Origin: DATJMJ01 sp035508795
GTDB taxonomy: Bacteria > Actinomycetota > Acidimicrobiia > Acidimicrobiales > Palsa-688
Direction of reading: 5' to 3'
Assembly: GCA_035508795.1 (NCBI GenBank)
Contig: DATJMJ010000038.1
Span: 1-40,782 of the forward strand
DNA length: 40,782 nt
In this document: piece after piece, positions 7,369-15,038 of the stretch
How positions within the stretch are numbered: the first letter of the stretch is position 1
Layout of the letters: every line of letters starts with the position of its first letter
Program-made: the position numbers and the translations under genes
Notes under the pieces: generated by a model
Told to the model about the DNA's origin: nothing
Databases searched by the model: none
What the model saw: the letters and a program-made list of their open reading frames with translations, nothing else

Positions 7369-8216
7369 TCGTAACCGAGGAAGCCGACGAGCTGCGCCGG
7401 TTCCTCGACGGAGCGCGTTCGTCAGGCAAGGTCGTGGGTTTTCACCTGACGACGGGTGCCCTCCACGGGGGGCACCGCTCAAATATCCGCAAGATGGCTG
7501 CAGAATGCGACGTCTCGGCCGTGAGCATCTTCGCCAGTCCGCTCCAGTTCGGGCCCTGCAAGGGGCCCAGGGGGTACCCGAGGGACCTCGACGGCGACCT
7601 GGCCCAAGCCGAGGAGGCGGGCGCTGACGTCGTGCTTGCGCCAAAAGCCACGTGGGACGTGGGTTGTTCGACTGCCGTGAGGGTCAAGGGGTTCGAGGCG
7701 GTCCTCGAGGGCCGGTCGCTCCCCGGGTACTTCGAGGGCGTGGCGACGGTGGTCACCAAACTGCTCTCGGCCGTCGGGCCGTGCTACGCGTACTTCGGCG
7801 AAAAGGACTACCAACAACTGGTCCTGGTCCGCCGGCTCGTCGAGGATCTCTCGCTGGCGGCGGCGGTCGTCGCCTGCCCGGTCGTGCGTGAAACCGACGG
7901 CCTGGCGCTCTCGAGCCGTAACTGCCTCCTGAGCCCTGACGAGCGCGCCGGCGCACGGGCCCTTTACTGGTCCCTGCTGGCTGGCAAGCGCGCGATCGAG
8001 GAGAAGGGCATTACGGCCCCGAAGCTCGTCCGGTCGGCGATGCTCGAGGTCGCATCGCGCGAACCTCTTTTCGACCTCGACTACGCCGTCGTGGCCGACC
8101 CCGAGCAACTGGAGGAACCCGAAGTGATCGACGGAGAGGTAAGGCTGCTCATCGCCGGCCGGCTTGGAAGGACGCGGCTGATCGACAACGTCGGCGCGAG
8201 CCGAGGGGAGGACTGA
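7365..8216 (+). CDS. panC: Pantothenate synthetase (pantoate-beta-alanine ligase), divergent ATP site
   Basis: Couples pantoate and beta-alanine with ATP to form pantothenate. The 283-residue protein keeps the two His of the HxGH adenylate motif (His34, His37), the string YFGEKDYQQL, SSRN and the C-terminal RLIDN. Two usually strict places differ. The PTM of the family motif PTMGALHxGH is LTT (residues 28-30), and the Asn of VNPxQF is Ser58 in IFASPLQF. The E-D segment after it is replaced by GPCKGPRGYPR. Overall length is normal. It is most likely still PanC, but activity or specificity could be altered. No panD lies next to it. coaX follows after 5 bases. Confidence 0.85.
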   Translation: MIVTEEADELRRFLDGARSSGKVVGFHLTTGALHGGHRSNIRKMAAECDVSAVSIFASPLQFGPCKGPRGYPRDLDGDLAQAEEAGADVVLAPKATWDVGCSTAVRVKGFEAVLEGRSLPGYFEGVATVVTKLLSAVGPCYAYFGEKDYQQLVLVRRLVEDLSLAAAVVACPVVRETDGLALSSRNCLLSPDERAGARALYWSLLAGKRAIEEKGITAPKLVRSAMLEVASREPLFDLDYAVVADPEQLEEPEVIDGEVRLLIAGRLGRTRLIDNVGASRGED

Positions 8217-8221
8217 GGCAA

Positions 8222-9010
8222 ATGCTGATGGCGATCGACGTAGGCAACACTCAGATCGTCGTGGGCCTGTTCGCAGACGACGGCCAGGTTGGCAGCGGCG
8301 ACCTGCTCCATCACTGGCGGGTGGCGACGCACCGCATGTACACGGCTGACGAGTTCGCATTGCAACTGTCCCAGTTGCTCGCCCTCGACGGCCTGGAGTT
8401 GTCGAGCATTACGGGCGCTTCGGTGGCATGCGTAGTCCCACCCCTGCAGATAGCCCTTCGCGAAATGACCAGCAGGCGGCTGAGCGTGCCTTCGGTTTTC
8501 GTCGAGCCGGGCGTCCGCACGGGGATGCCCGTGCTGGTCGACAACGAACGAGAGCTCGGGGCGGACCGGATCGCCGACGCGGTGGCCGCATTCGAGCGTT
8601 ACGGCGGCCCCACGATCGTGGTGGACCTGGGGACGGCAACCAATTTCGAGGTTGTCTCGCAGCGCGGCGAGTACCTTGGGGGCGTGCTTTTCCCAGGGGT
8701 GGAGGTATCGCTCAACGCCCTGTCGGCACAGGCGGCTTTGCTGCCGCGTGTCGATATCGCACCTCCGCGTTCCGTGCTCGGGAAAAATACGGTCGAGCAG
8801 CTCCAGGCCGGCATCTTCTACGGTTTTGGCGCCCTCGTCGAGGGAGTGTGCGCCAAGCTCGAGGCGGAGGTCGGGCCGGCGACAGTCGTAGCGACGGGCG
8901 GCCTGGCGGGGGTCCTGCTCGGGTCGACGTCGGTGGTCGACCATTACGAACCATGGTTGACCCTGTACGGTCTTCGCACGATCTACCATCGGGCCCTGTC
9001 CGGTGAGTGA
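8222..9010 (+). CDS. coaX: Type III pantothenate kinase
   Basis: Phosphorylates pantothenate, the first step of CoA synthesis, using the ASKHA-fold CoaX type that is insensitive to CoA feedback. The 262-residue protein has the N-terminal phosphate motif MAIDVGNTQIVVGLF, the pantothenate region ELGADRIADAVAAFERYG and the second phosphate motif TIVVDLGTATNFEVV. GGVLFPGVEVSLNAL follows, also typical. ATG at 8222 is preceded by GAGG. ATG at 8228 is an equally good start. It sits directly after panC, where M. tuberculosis has panD in between. Its end overlaps lysS by 8 bases. Confidence 0.93.
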   Translation: MLMAIDVGNTQIVVGLFADDGQVGSGDLLHHWRVATHRMYTADEFALQLSQLLALDGLELSSITGASVACVVPPLQIALREMTSRRLSVPSVFVEPGVRTGMPVLVDNERELGADRIADAVAAFERYGGPTIVVDLGTATNFEVVSQRGEYLGGVLFPGVEVSLNALSAQAALLPRVDIAPPRSVLGKNTVEQLQAGIFYGFGALVEGVCAKLEAEVGPATVVATGGLAGVLLGSTSVVDHYEPWLTLYGLRTIYHRALSGE

Positions 9011-10412
9011 GGATTTCCCTTACCGTTTCGAAGCCACCGCTTCCGCCGGGTCGCTCCAGGAGCGCTTCGCCCAACTGGCGCCGGGTTCTGGCTCGGGCGT
9101 GACCGTGTCGGTGGCAGGGCGCGTCCTGCTGCGGCGCGAGATGGGCAAGCTCACGTTCATGACGATGGGCGATTGGACAGGCACTGTCCAGCTGTTCGCC
9201 TCCACCGGGTGGACTTCCCGCTTCGACGAGCTCAACCGGCTGTCGCTCGGGGACTGGGTCGGGGCGACGGGAGAGGTGGTCCGTACCCGGACGGGGGAGC
9301 TTTCTGTCAAGGTGGCCAGCTGGGCCCTGCTCGCGAAGGCTCAGCGTTCCTTCGGGGACAAGTACCGCGGGATAAGCGACGTCGACACCCGTTACCGGCA
9401 GCGCTATGCGGATCTATGGGCCAACCCGCGGTCCCGTGAGGCCCTGCTCGCCCGTAGCCGGGCGGTCTCGGTCCTGCGGCATTTCCTCGAGGCACGAGGC
9501 TTCGTAGAAGTCGAGACACCGATGTTCCACGCCGTCCCGGGCGGTGCGACCGCTCGTCCCTTCGTGACGCACCACAATGCGCTCGACATGGATCTCTTCT
9601 TGCGCATCGCCATAGAGCTGCACCTGAAGCGCCTCGTCGTCGGAGGGCTCGAAAAGGTCTTCGAGATAGGCCGAGTTTTCCGCAACGAGGGCCTTTCGCC
9701 CAGGCACAACCCCGAGTTCACGATGCTCGAGCTCTACCAGGCTTACGCCGATTACCACGACATGATGGCACTCACGGAGGAAATGGTGTCGCATGTGGCG
9801 CTGGAGGTCGCCGGCGGGACGAAGCTCGAGTTCGCGGGCCGCGCCCTCGACCTGACGCCTCCATGGCGCAGGGCGACGATGCTCGAGCTGATAGCCGAGC
9901 ACACAGGCCACGAGTTGAGCCTCGACCTCCCGGTCGGCGAGCTGCGCGAGCGCGCCGGCGGCTTCGGGATCCCGGTCGAGGCGAGCTGGGGGGCGGGCAA
10001 GCTCATCCTCGAGATTTACGAAAAGACTGCAGAACCGGACCTGTGGGGGCCCGTGTTCGTCATGGACTACCCGAAAGAGGTCTCGCCGTTGGCGCGACCG
10101 CATCGCGAAAAGGCAGGTTTTGTCGAGCGTTTCGAGGCAGTCGTGGCAGGGCGCGAGCTGGCGAACGCGTTCTCGGAGCTAACGGACCCCGCAGAGCAGC
10201 GCGCCAATTTTGAGGCCCAGGCCGGCGCCCGCGCCGGCGGCGACGAAGAAGCCATGCCCGTCGACGAAGATTACCTCCGTGCGCTCGAGTACGGCCTGCC
10301 GCCTACCGGCGGCCTCGGGGTCGGCATCGACCGCCTCGTGATGCTCATCACAGGGGCGGAATCGATCCGCGACGTCATCGCCTTCCCGACGCTGCGCCCT
10401 GAACCGGCCTAG
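9003..10412 (+). CDS. lysS: Class II lysyl-tRNA synthetase
   Basis: Charges tRNA-Lys with lysine. The 469-residue protein begins with an OB-fold anticodon domain (VAGRVLLRREMGKLTFMTM, TGEVVRTRTGELSV). The class II core follows: motif 1 around FLEARGFVEVETPMF, motif 2 FEIGRVFRNEGLSPRHNPEF and motif 3 LGVGIDRLVMLITG. All parts are in register and length is normal. GTG at 9003 overlaps coaX. This is the last gene of the plus-strand housekeeping run. In M. tuberculosis lsr2 and clpC1 follow lysS. Here clpC is 12 kb away. Confidence 0.96.
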   Translation: MSEDFPYRFEATASAGSLQERFAQLAPGSGSGVTVSVAGRVLLRREMGKLTFMTMGDWTGTVQLFASTGWTSRFDELNRLSLGDWVGATGEVVRTRTGELSVKVASWALLAKAQRSFGDKYRGISDVDTRYRQRYADLWANPRSREALLARSRAVSVLRHFLEARGFVEVETPMFHAVPGGATARPFVTHHNALDMDLFLRIAIELHLKRLVVGGLEKVFEIGRVFRNEGLSPRHNPEFTMLELYQAYADYHDMMALTEEMVSHVALEVAGGTKLEFAGRALDLTPPWRRATMLELIAEHTGHELSLDLPVGELRERAGGFGIPVEASWGAGKLILEIYEKTAEPDLWGPVFVMDYPKEVSPLARPHREKAGFVERFEAVVAGRELANAFSELTDPAEQRANFEAQAGARAGGDEEAMPVDEDYLRALEYGLPPTGGLGVGIDRLVMLITGAESIRDVIAFPTLRPEPA

Positions 10413-10426
10413 CGGGAAGACGAGAC

Positions 10427-11392
10427 TTACTGCGCTCCCGACCTCCTCTGGAACACTTCCCGGTAACGGGTGGGTGACATGCCGTACGCCGTCCTGAAAC
10501 GCCTGGTCATGTAATTGCTGTCCGACCAGCCGGCACTCGCGCTCACCCGGGTCATGGACATGTCGCCCTCGAGCAGGAGCTGAGCCGTCAGCTCGAGGCG
10601 GTGCCGCTCAAGGTACTGGAGAGGGCTGATGCCAAGCTCACGGGTAAACAAGCGGCACAGGTAGGAGGACGATATGTGGACCTGCCCGGCCAGTTCCCGA
10701 AGGGCCCAGTCGTGCTCGGGGGCACTGTCCAGCAGTTCTGTGGCGGCGATCACGGCGGGGTGGGTCGTTGCGAACCTCTGGCCCGGCTTCACGTACGTGA
10801 AGGCGGGGGCAAGTGCGTCGAGCACTACGAGAAGTTGGCCGAGGCGTGCGAGGCTGCGCTCGTCGCGTGGGGAGGGCCGGGCGAGCTCGACGAGGTATTG
10901 CTCGAAGCTCGCGAGCGCGACCGACGAAGCTCCGCTGAGCGGCAGCTTTCCCCCTTCGTCATCGGTCCCAAGCTGAGCCGTCCCCGTGGCGGGGACCCCG
11001 GCGGTCATTATGCGCGCCGACGTGAATGCGGCAAGGACCGGGTGGCTCCGCAGTGAGGCAAGCTCACCGGAAAGAGTTTTATAGGGTATGTAAAGGTTCC
11101 AGATCTGGAAGTCGGCGCTCGGGCTGTCATACGCGTGCCATTCGCCCGGGCGCACTACCAACACCATCCCCGCAACGATCTGGCAGGACCCGGACCGCAT
11201 CCGGTGCACCGCGCTGCCGGACCTGACGACGACGATCTCCATGAACTCGTGGGCATGATCGGCCTGGGCGGTCCCGTGCCTCCACAGCTCGGCTGCCGCA
11301 ACGACGTCCCGCTGGTGGAGGATGGAGCGCTCCGAATAGACGTGCATTGCCCGAACGGATGGTTTGTGACGGGTGGTCCCGGGCACCGGCAT
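10427..11392 (-). CDS. AraC-family transcriptional regulator of the rhamnoside locus
   Basis: A 321-residue regulator with an N-terminal cupin sensor domain (HAHEFMEIVVVRSGSAVHRM, VVRPGEWHAYD) and two C-terminal helix-turn-helix motifs. The second ends with SDSNYMTRRFRTAYGMSPTRYR, the AraC signature. It is divergent from the permease, binding protein and rhamnosidase genes, the usual arrangement for a local activator of sugar uptake. The ligand is probably a rhamnose-containing sugar, by context. ATG at 11392 was taken; an internal ATG at 11347 (residue 16) would remove a basic leader and also fits. The stop is 15 bases from the lysS stop, convergent. Confidence 0.88.
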   Translation of the reverse strand: MPVPGTTRHKPSVRAMHVYSERSILHQRDVVAAAELWRHGTAQADHAHEFMEIVVVRSGSAVHRMRSGSCQIVAGMVLVVRPGEWHAYDSPSADFQIWNLYIPYKTLSGELASLRSHPVLAAFTSARIMTAGVPATGTAQLGTDDEGGKLPLSGASSVALASFEQYLVELARPSPRDERSLARLGQLLVVLDALAPAFTYVKPGQRFATTHPAVIAATELLDSAPEHDWALRELAGQVHISSSYLCRLFTRELGISPLQYLERHRLELTAQLLLEGDMSMTRVSASAGWSDSNYMTRRFRTAYGMSPTRYREVFQRRSGAQ

Positions 11393-11469
11393 GCTCTTTC
11401 GTTACGAGTTGTCCTAGCTGACTGCAAGGGTATGCGGCCGCTCTTGGCCTCTACGCGGGTCTTTGATCC

Positions 11470-11487
11470 GATTATGTCAAAATAATC
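11470..11487. promoter_or_regulatory. Perfect 6-6-6 palindrome in the AraC/permease divergent region
   Basis: GATTAT, six bases, ATAATC: a perfect inverted repeat in an AT-rich patch of the 192-base divergent intergenic region. The AT content is striking in this GC-rich sequence and marks the probable promoter/operator area. A second, shorter inverted repeat (GGGAGC/GCTCCC, 3-base loop) lies at 11546-11560, just before the permease ribosome-binding site. AraC proteins more often bind direct repeats, so the owner of the site is uncertain. Confidence 0.4.
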
Positions 11488-11584
11488 CTAACACTCGTCA
11501 TTGTGGTGCTAGTCATGGGCGTTCGCCGGTGTGACGATTGAGCCTGGGAGCCTTGCTCCCGCATGATGCCGAACAGGGGGATCC

Positions 11585-12577
11585 GTGCCGGGGTTTGAAA
11601 GGGCCCGTTCAGCTGGTCGCGCCGAGGGTTCTCTCGTTGTCCGTGAGCGAGCCTTGGCGTTGCCGCGAGCCCCGGTCCGTGCCGGGGCGCGAGGTCCCCG
11701 CCGCTCTGGCCCGGGCAGCCGCTACCGGCCCGCCCTGGCGGCGTTGTTGTTGCCGAGCCTTCTCCTGATCGGCGTGTTCAGTTACTACCCGGCGGTGCGG
11801 AGCCTCATTGGCGGCTTCTACGCCTGGAACGGCTTTTCCCCGCCTACCTACGCAGGTGTATCCCAGTTCAAGCAGTACATCCAGTCGCCGACTTTCGCCA
11901 CGGAGATGAGGCACCTGCTCATCCTCGTCGGGGGCAGCATTGCCATAACGCTTGTCTCGCAGTTCACCGCAGCGGAGATAGTCACCCATCTGCCGGCCAG
12001 GACCGGGCGCGTCGTCAAGTACGTCCTCGTCCTCCCGATCGTTTTCCCGCCACTGGTGCTCATCGAGGTCTGGGACTACCTGCTCGAGCCGGGCACAGGA
12101 TTAATCGACCGTACTGCTTCGGATGTCGGGCTACCTCACCCAGCCTGGCTGAGCGACCCCCATACCGCTCTAGTCGGGATCCTCCTCATCGGCTTCCCGT
12201 GGATATCGAACCTCGGTTTCCTCATCTTTCTCGGAGGCTTGCAAAACCTGCCAAGAGACATAACAGACGCGGCCACAGTCGATGGGACGAGCTGGCTGCA
12301 ACGCACGTTCCACGTCGACATCCCGTTATTGATGCCTCAGTTCCGCATCGTCGTGGTCCTCTCCGGCATCTACGCAGTGCAGAACTTTATCCCGATCCTC
12401 CTCCTCACCAACGGGGGCCCGGGCACGGCGACACTCGTGCCAGGGCTGGACATGTACCAATCGGCCTTTCAAAACGACCAGTACGGCTACGGCATGGCTA
12501 TAGGGACCCTCCTTTTCGCCGCGATGCTCGTTTTCACCCTGGTCACCATGAGGGCCCTTCGCCCCCGGACCCGTTAG
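11585..12577 (+). CDS. Carbohydrate ABC transporter permease (MalF/UgpA type)
   Basis: Inner-membrane component of a CUT1-class sugar importer. After a basic, Arg-rich leader of about 50 residues it has about six membrane segments. The first is LAALLLPSLLLIGVFSYYP, the classic MalF-type start. The EAA loop that contacts the ATPase is present as DAATVDGTSWLQRTFHVDIP. The 330-residue length is slightly long because of the N-terminal leader. GTG at 11585 is preceded by AGGGGG. It is the first gene of the rhamnoside operon. No transport ATPase is encoded here, so a shared MsmX/MsiK-like ATPase elsewhere is likely. Confidence 0.9.
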   Translation: MPGFERARSAGRAEGSLVVRERALALPRAPVRAGARGPRRSGPGSRYRPALAALLLPSLLLIGVFSYYPAVRSLIGGFYAWNGFSPPTYAGVSQFKQYIQSPTFATEMRHLLILVGGSIAITLVSQFTAAEIVTHLPARTGRVVKYVLVLPIVFPPLVLIEVWDYLLEPGTGLIDRTASDVGLPHPAWLSDPHTALVGILLIGFPWISNLGFLIFLGGLQNLPRDITDAATVDGTSWLQRTFHVDIPLLMPQFRIVVVLSGIYAVQNFIPILLLTNGGPGTATLVPGLDMYQSAFQNDQYGYGMAIGTLLFAAMLVFTLVTMRALRPRTR

Positions 12578-12612
12578 CAAAACCAACCGAACCAAAAAGA
12601 AGGGAGACAAGA

Positions 12613-14115
12613 ATGCGTCAAATCAGTAAGCGGGCCTGCCTGGCAGTTGTGACGGCAGTCGCGCTCGCCGGGCCGGGCATCGCCACGAGCGTAGGAGCTC
12701 TGCCGGCAGCTGCATCATCCTCGACGGTCATAAAGGCCGTCCTCCCCCCCAACACCGGCCCGATCAGCGCTTCGGACAACGCCGGCCTGGCTAAGGTGAC
12801 GTCGCAGTACGAGAAAGCTCATCCCGGCGTCAGCGTCCAGTGGCTGCCGAACAACACTTCGAGCATTACCCAGGCCAATGCCACCGTCGAAAGCGAAGCT
12901 TCCGGCGGGGCCGCCCCCGACCTCGTCTGGGAGCAGTACGGGCCGGTGACCTCCGGCTCCATCCCTGCCGGCCTGCTGCAAAACATCAAACCCTACCTGG
13001 AAAAACCCAACCCGTACGTGCCAGGCAACAAGAGCTGGCTTTCGCTGTTCCCGGCGTCGGTGGTCCCCTACATGACCTCCCCCAACGGTGACATCGACAT
13101 CATCTTGGGGTCCGCGGTCGAGACGGGCATGTTTTACAGCAAGGCTTTGTTTGCCAAGGCAGGCATCGCCTCGGCCCCGACCACCTGGGCGCAGTTCATG
13201 GCCGACCTCGCAAAGCTGAAGACGGCCGGGATCCAGCCCTTCGTTTTCGCTGACGGCGGCCTGTGCAACCCGTCGTGGTACGAGCGTCTCGCAACGAGCT
13301 CGCTCCTGGCCGACGACGTAGCGCAGTTCGACGTCAACCACGCGCAGGTGACGACCGGCCTGGACGTCGCTGTGGGCATACACAAGGGCATAATCAGCAT
13401 GAGCAACCCGCGCTACGCCGAAGTCTGGAAGCTCCTCGGCCAGCTGGCGCCGTACTCGTATTCCGGTGCGTCGACCTACGACGCCTGCTCGAGCGAGACA
13501 GCCACGACGCCACCTTTGGACTCGCAGGCCCTCCTGACAGAGGGCAAGGTGGCCATCGTCTGGGGTGGCAGCTGGTACATCCCCAACCTCAACTCCATCG
13601 GCTGGGAAGGCAAGTACGGCGTCTTCCCCGAGCCGACGATCACGTCGGCGACAACGCAGTACGCCCTCAATACCGTCACAGCGGGCGTGATCGGTGGGCC
13701 GAACGGCAACGGCCAATGGGGCGTCACCTCCCAAAAGGCCGATAGCAGCATGACGCCGGCGAAGACGGCGGTGGTCATGGACTTCCTTGCATGGCTTTTC
13801 AAGCCTGCGAACCTCGGTTACTGGATCAACCAGAGCCAAAAGGGCGGCGAGATACCCCTCGAGACGGGCGCACCGCTGCTGAGCCTGCCCGGACTGAAAA
13901 GCCTCATACCGGCAGGCAAGGTCCCGACCGTCATCGACGTCGTCCTCGACGACGTGCTGACTACGGCGGCAACGACCCAGGGCCTCAGGCTCGTGCAGGA
14001 GTACATGGACGGGTCCCTTTCCTACTCGGCCTTCGCGTCCCAGTGGCAGTCCCTCCTCACCTCGGCCGCGGCGGCCTGGGCGTCGCAAAATCACGTCAAC
14101 CTGGGCCAGTACTAA
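12613..14115 (+). CDS. Extracellular sugar-binding protein of the ABC importer
   Basis: A 500-residue periplasmic-binding-protein-fold receptor that delivers the sugar to the two flanking permeases. The N-terminus MRQISKRACLAVVTAVALAG followed by a stretch to about residue 36 is a Sec signal peptide. Binding-protein traits include PDLVWEQYGPVTSG, TWAQFMADLAKLK and VAIVWGGSWYIPNL. There is no lipobox cysteine after the hydrophobic core. The only early Cys is at residue 9, before it, so this receptor seems to be a secreted, non-lipidated protein, which is unusual for a Gram-positive importer. ATG at 12613 follows AGGGAGA. The gene lies between the two permease genes. Confidence 0.9.
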   Translation: MRQISKRACLAVVTAVALAGPGIATSVGALPAAASSSTVIKAVLPPNTGPISASDNAGLAKVTSQYEKAHPGVSVQWLPNNTSSITQANATVESEASGGAAPDLVWEQYGPVTSGSIPAGLLQNIKPYLEKPNPYVPGNKSWLSLFPASVVPYMTSPNGDIDIILGSAVETGMFYSKALFAKAGIASAPTTWAQFMADLAKLKTAGIQPFVFADGGLCNPSWYERLATSSLLADDVAQFDVNHAQVTTGLDVAVGIHKGIISMSNPRYAEVWKLLGQLAPYSYSGASTYDACSSETATTPPLDSQALLTEGKVAIVWGGSWYIPNLNSIGWEGKYGVFPEPTITSATTQYALNTVTAGVIGGPNGNGQWGVTSQKADSSMTPAKTAVVMDFLAWLFKPANLGYWINQSQKGGEIPLETGAPLLSLPGLKSLIPAGKVPTVIDVVLDDVLTTAATTQGLRLVQEYMDGSLSYSAFASQWQSLLTSAAAAWASQNHVNLGQY

Positions 14116-14132
14116 GTGACGGCTGACAAGGC

Positions 14133-15038
14133 ATGAGCGCAAGCCCGGCCGCTCTCCTGCCCAATGCCCACCGGCCGGCTCGCGCCGGCCGGTGGGTCAA
14201 GCCGTCCCGACGGCGGGCTGTCTATGCCGCCATCACGGTCGTGGCCGGTGCCTTCTTGGTGTTGATGACCTACTTCCCGCTCATCTTCGTAGCCTCCAAC
14301 TCCCTCAAGTCTGGCGGCAATATCTTTACCAATGGGGTGTTCACCCTTTTCAACCAGTTCGACTTCCACAATTACGCAGTTGCGTGGTCCGGGATAGACC
14401 AGCCGCTGCTCAATACCGTCATTGTGGCGGCGCTTTCCGTCGTCATCGGGGTGCTGGCGGCGGCGCTCGGCGCCTACGCCTTTTCGCAGCTCCGCTTCCG
14501 CGGCAAGTCGGTGTTGTTCATGGCCTACGTTTGCCTGCTTTTCGTGCCGTGGACGCTCACCCTGATCCCGCTCTTCCTGACCGTGCAGAAGCTCCACATG
14601 TTCAACACCTGGTGGGCACTGATCCTGCCCTACTCCGCAACGGCCCAGCCTTTGCTCGTCCTTATCTTTCGCGGCTTTTTCGACCAGATACCCGACGAAC
14701 TGCTCCAGAGCGCCCGCGTGGACGGCTGCTCAGAACGCCAGGTCCTCAGGCGCGTCGTCGCACCGCTCACGCGGCCCATCCTGTTCACGGGTGCGATCCT
14801 GGTGACGATCAACGTCTGGGGGGACTACCTCTGGCCCACGATCGTCATCCAGGACCCCCACCGGCTCACCATTTCGGCAGGCATGATCCAGTTCGTCAAC
14901 AGCTTCGGCGTCAACTTGAGTGAAGGGGGAGCCGTCTTCGCCGCCTACATCATCGTGACGGCGCCGATGTTCCTGCTGGTGGGGCTGAGCATGCGTTACT
15001 TCGTCTCCGGGCTTACAGAAGGGGCTTTGAAGCTGTGA
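14133..15038 (+). CDS. Carbohydrate ABC transporter permease (MalG type)
   Basis: Second membrane subunit of the CUT1 importer. It is 301 residues long with about six transmembrane helices and starts with a basic segment (RPARAGRWVKPSRRR) before AAITVVAGAFLVLMTYFPLI. The EAA motif is QSARVDGCSERQVLRRVVAP. The PWTLTLIPLFLTVQKL string is common in MalG-type subunits. ATG at 14133 is 17 bases after the binding-protein stop. It overlaps the rhamnosidase start as GTGA, so transporter and hydrolase are translated together. Confidence 0.92.
   Translation: MSASPAALLPNAHRPARAGRWVKPSRRRAVYAAITVVAGAFLVLMTYFPLIFVASNSLKSGGNIFTNGVFTLFNQFDFHNYAVAWSGIDQPLLNTVIVAALSVVIGVLAAALGAYAFSQLRFRGKSVLFMAYVCLLFVPWTLTLIPLFLTVQKLHMFNTWWALILPYSATAQPLLVLIFRGFFDQIPDELLQSARVDGCSERQVLRRVVAPLTRPILFTGAILVTINVWGDYLWPTIVIQDPHRLTISAGMIQFVNSFGVNLSEGGAVFAAYIIVTAPMFLLVGLSMRYFVSGLTEGALKL

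Noticed and set aside
12715..14142. 475-codon open frame on the minus strand opposite the sugar-binding protein
   Set aside because: Composition is Arg/Gly/Val-rich without motifs; it mirrors a well-supported plus-strand gene with a signal peptide.
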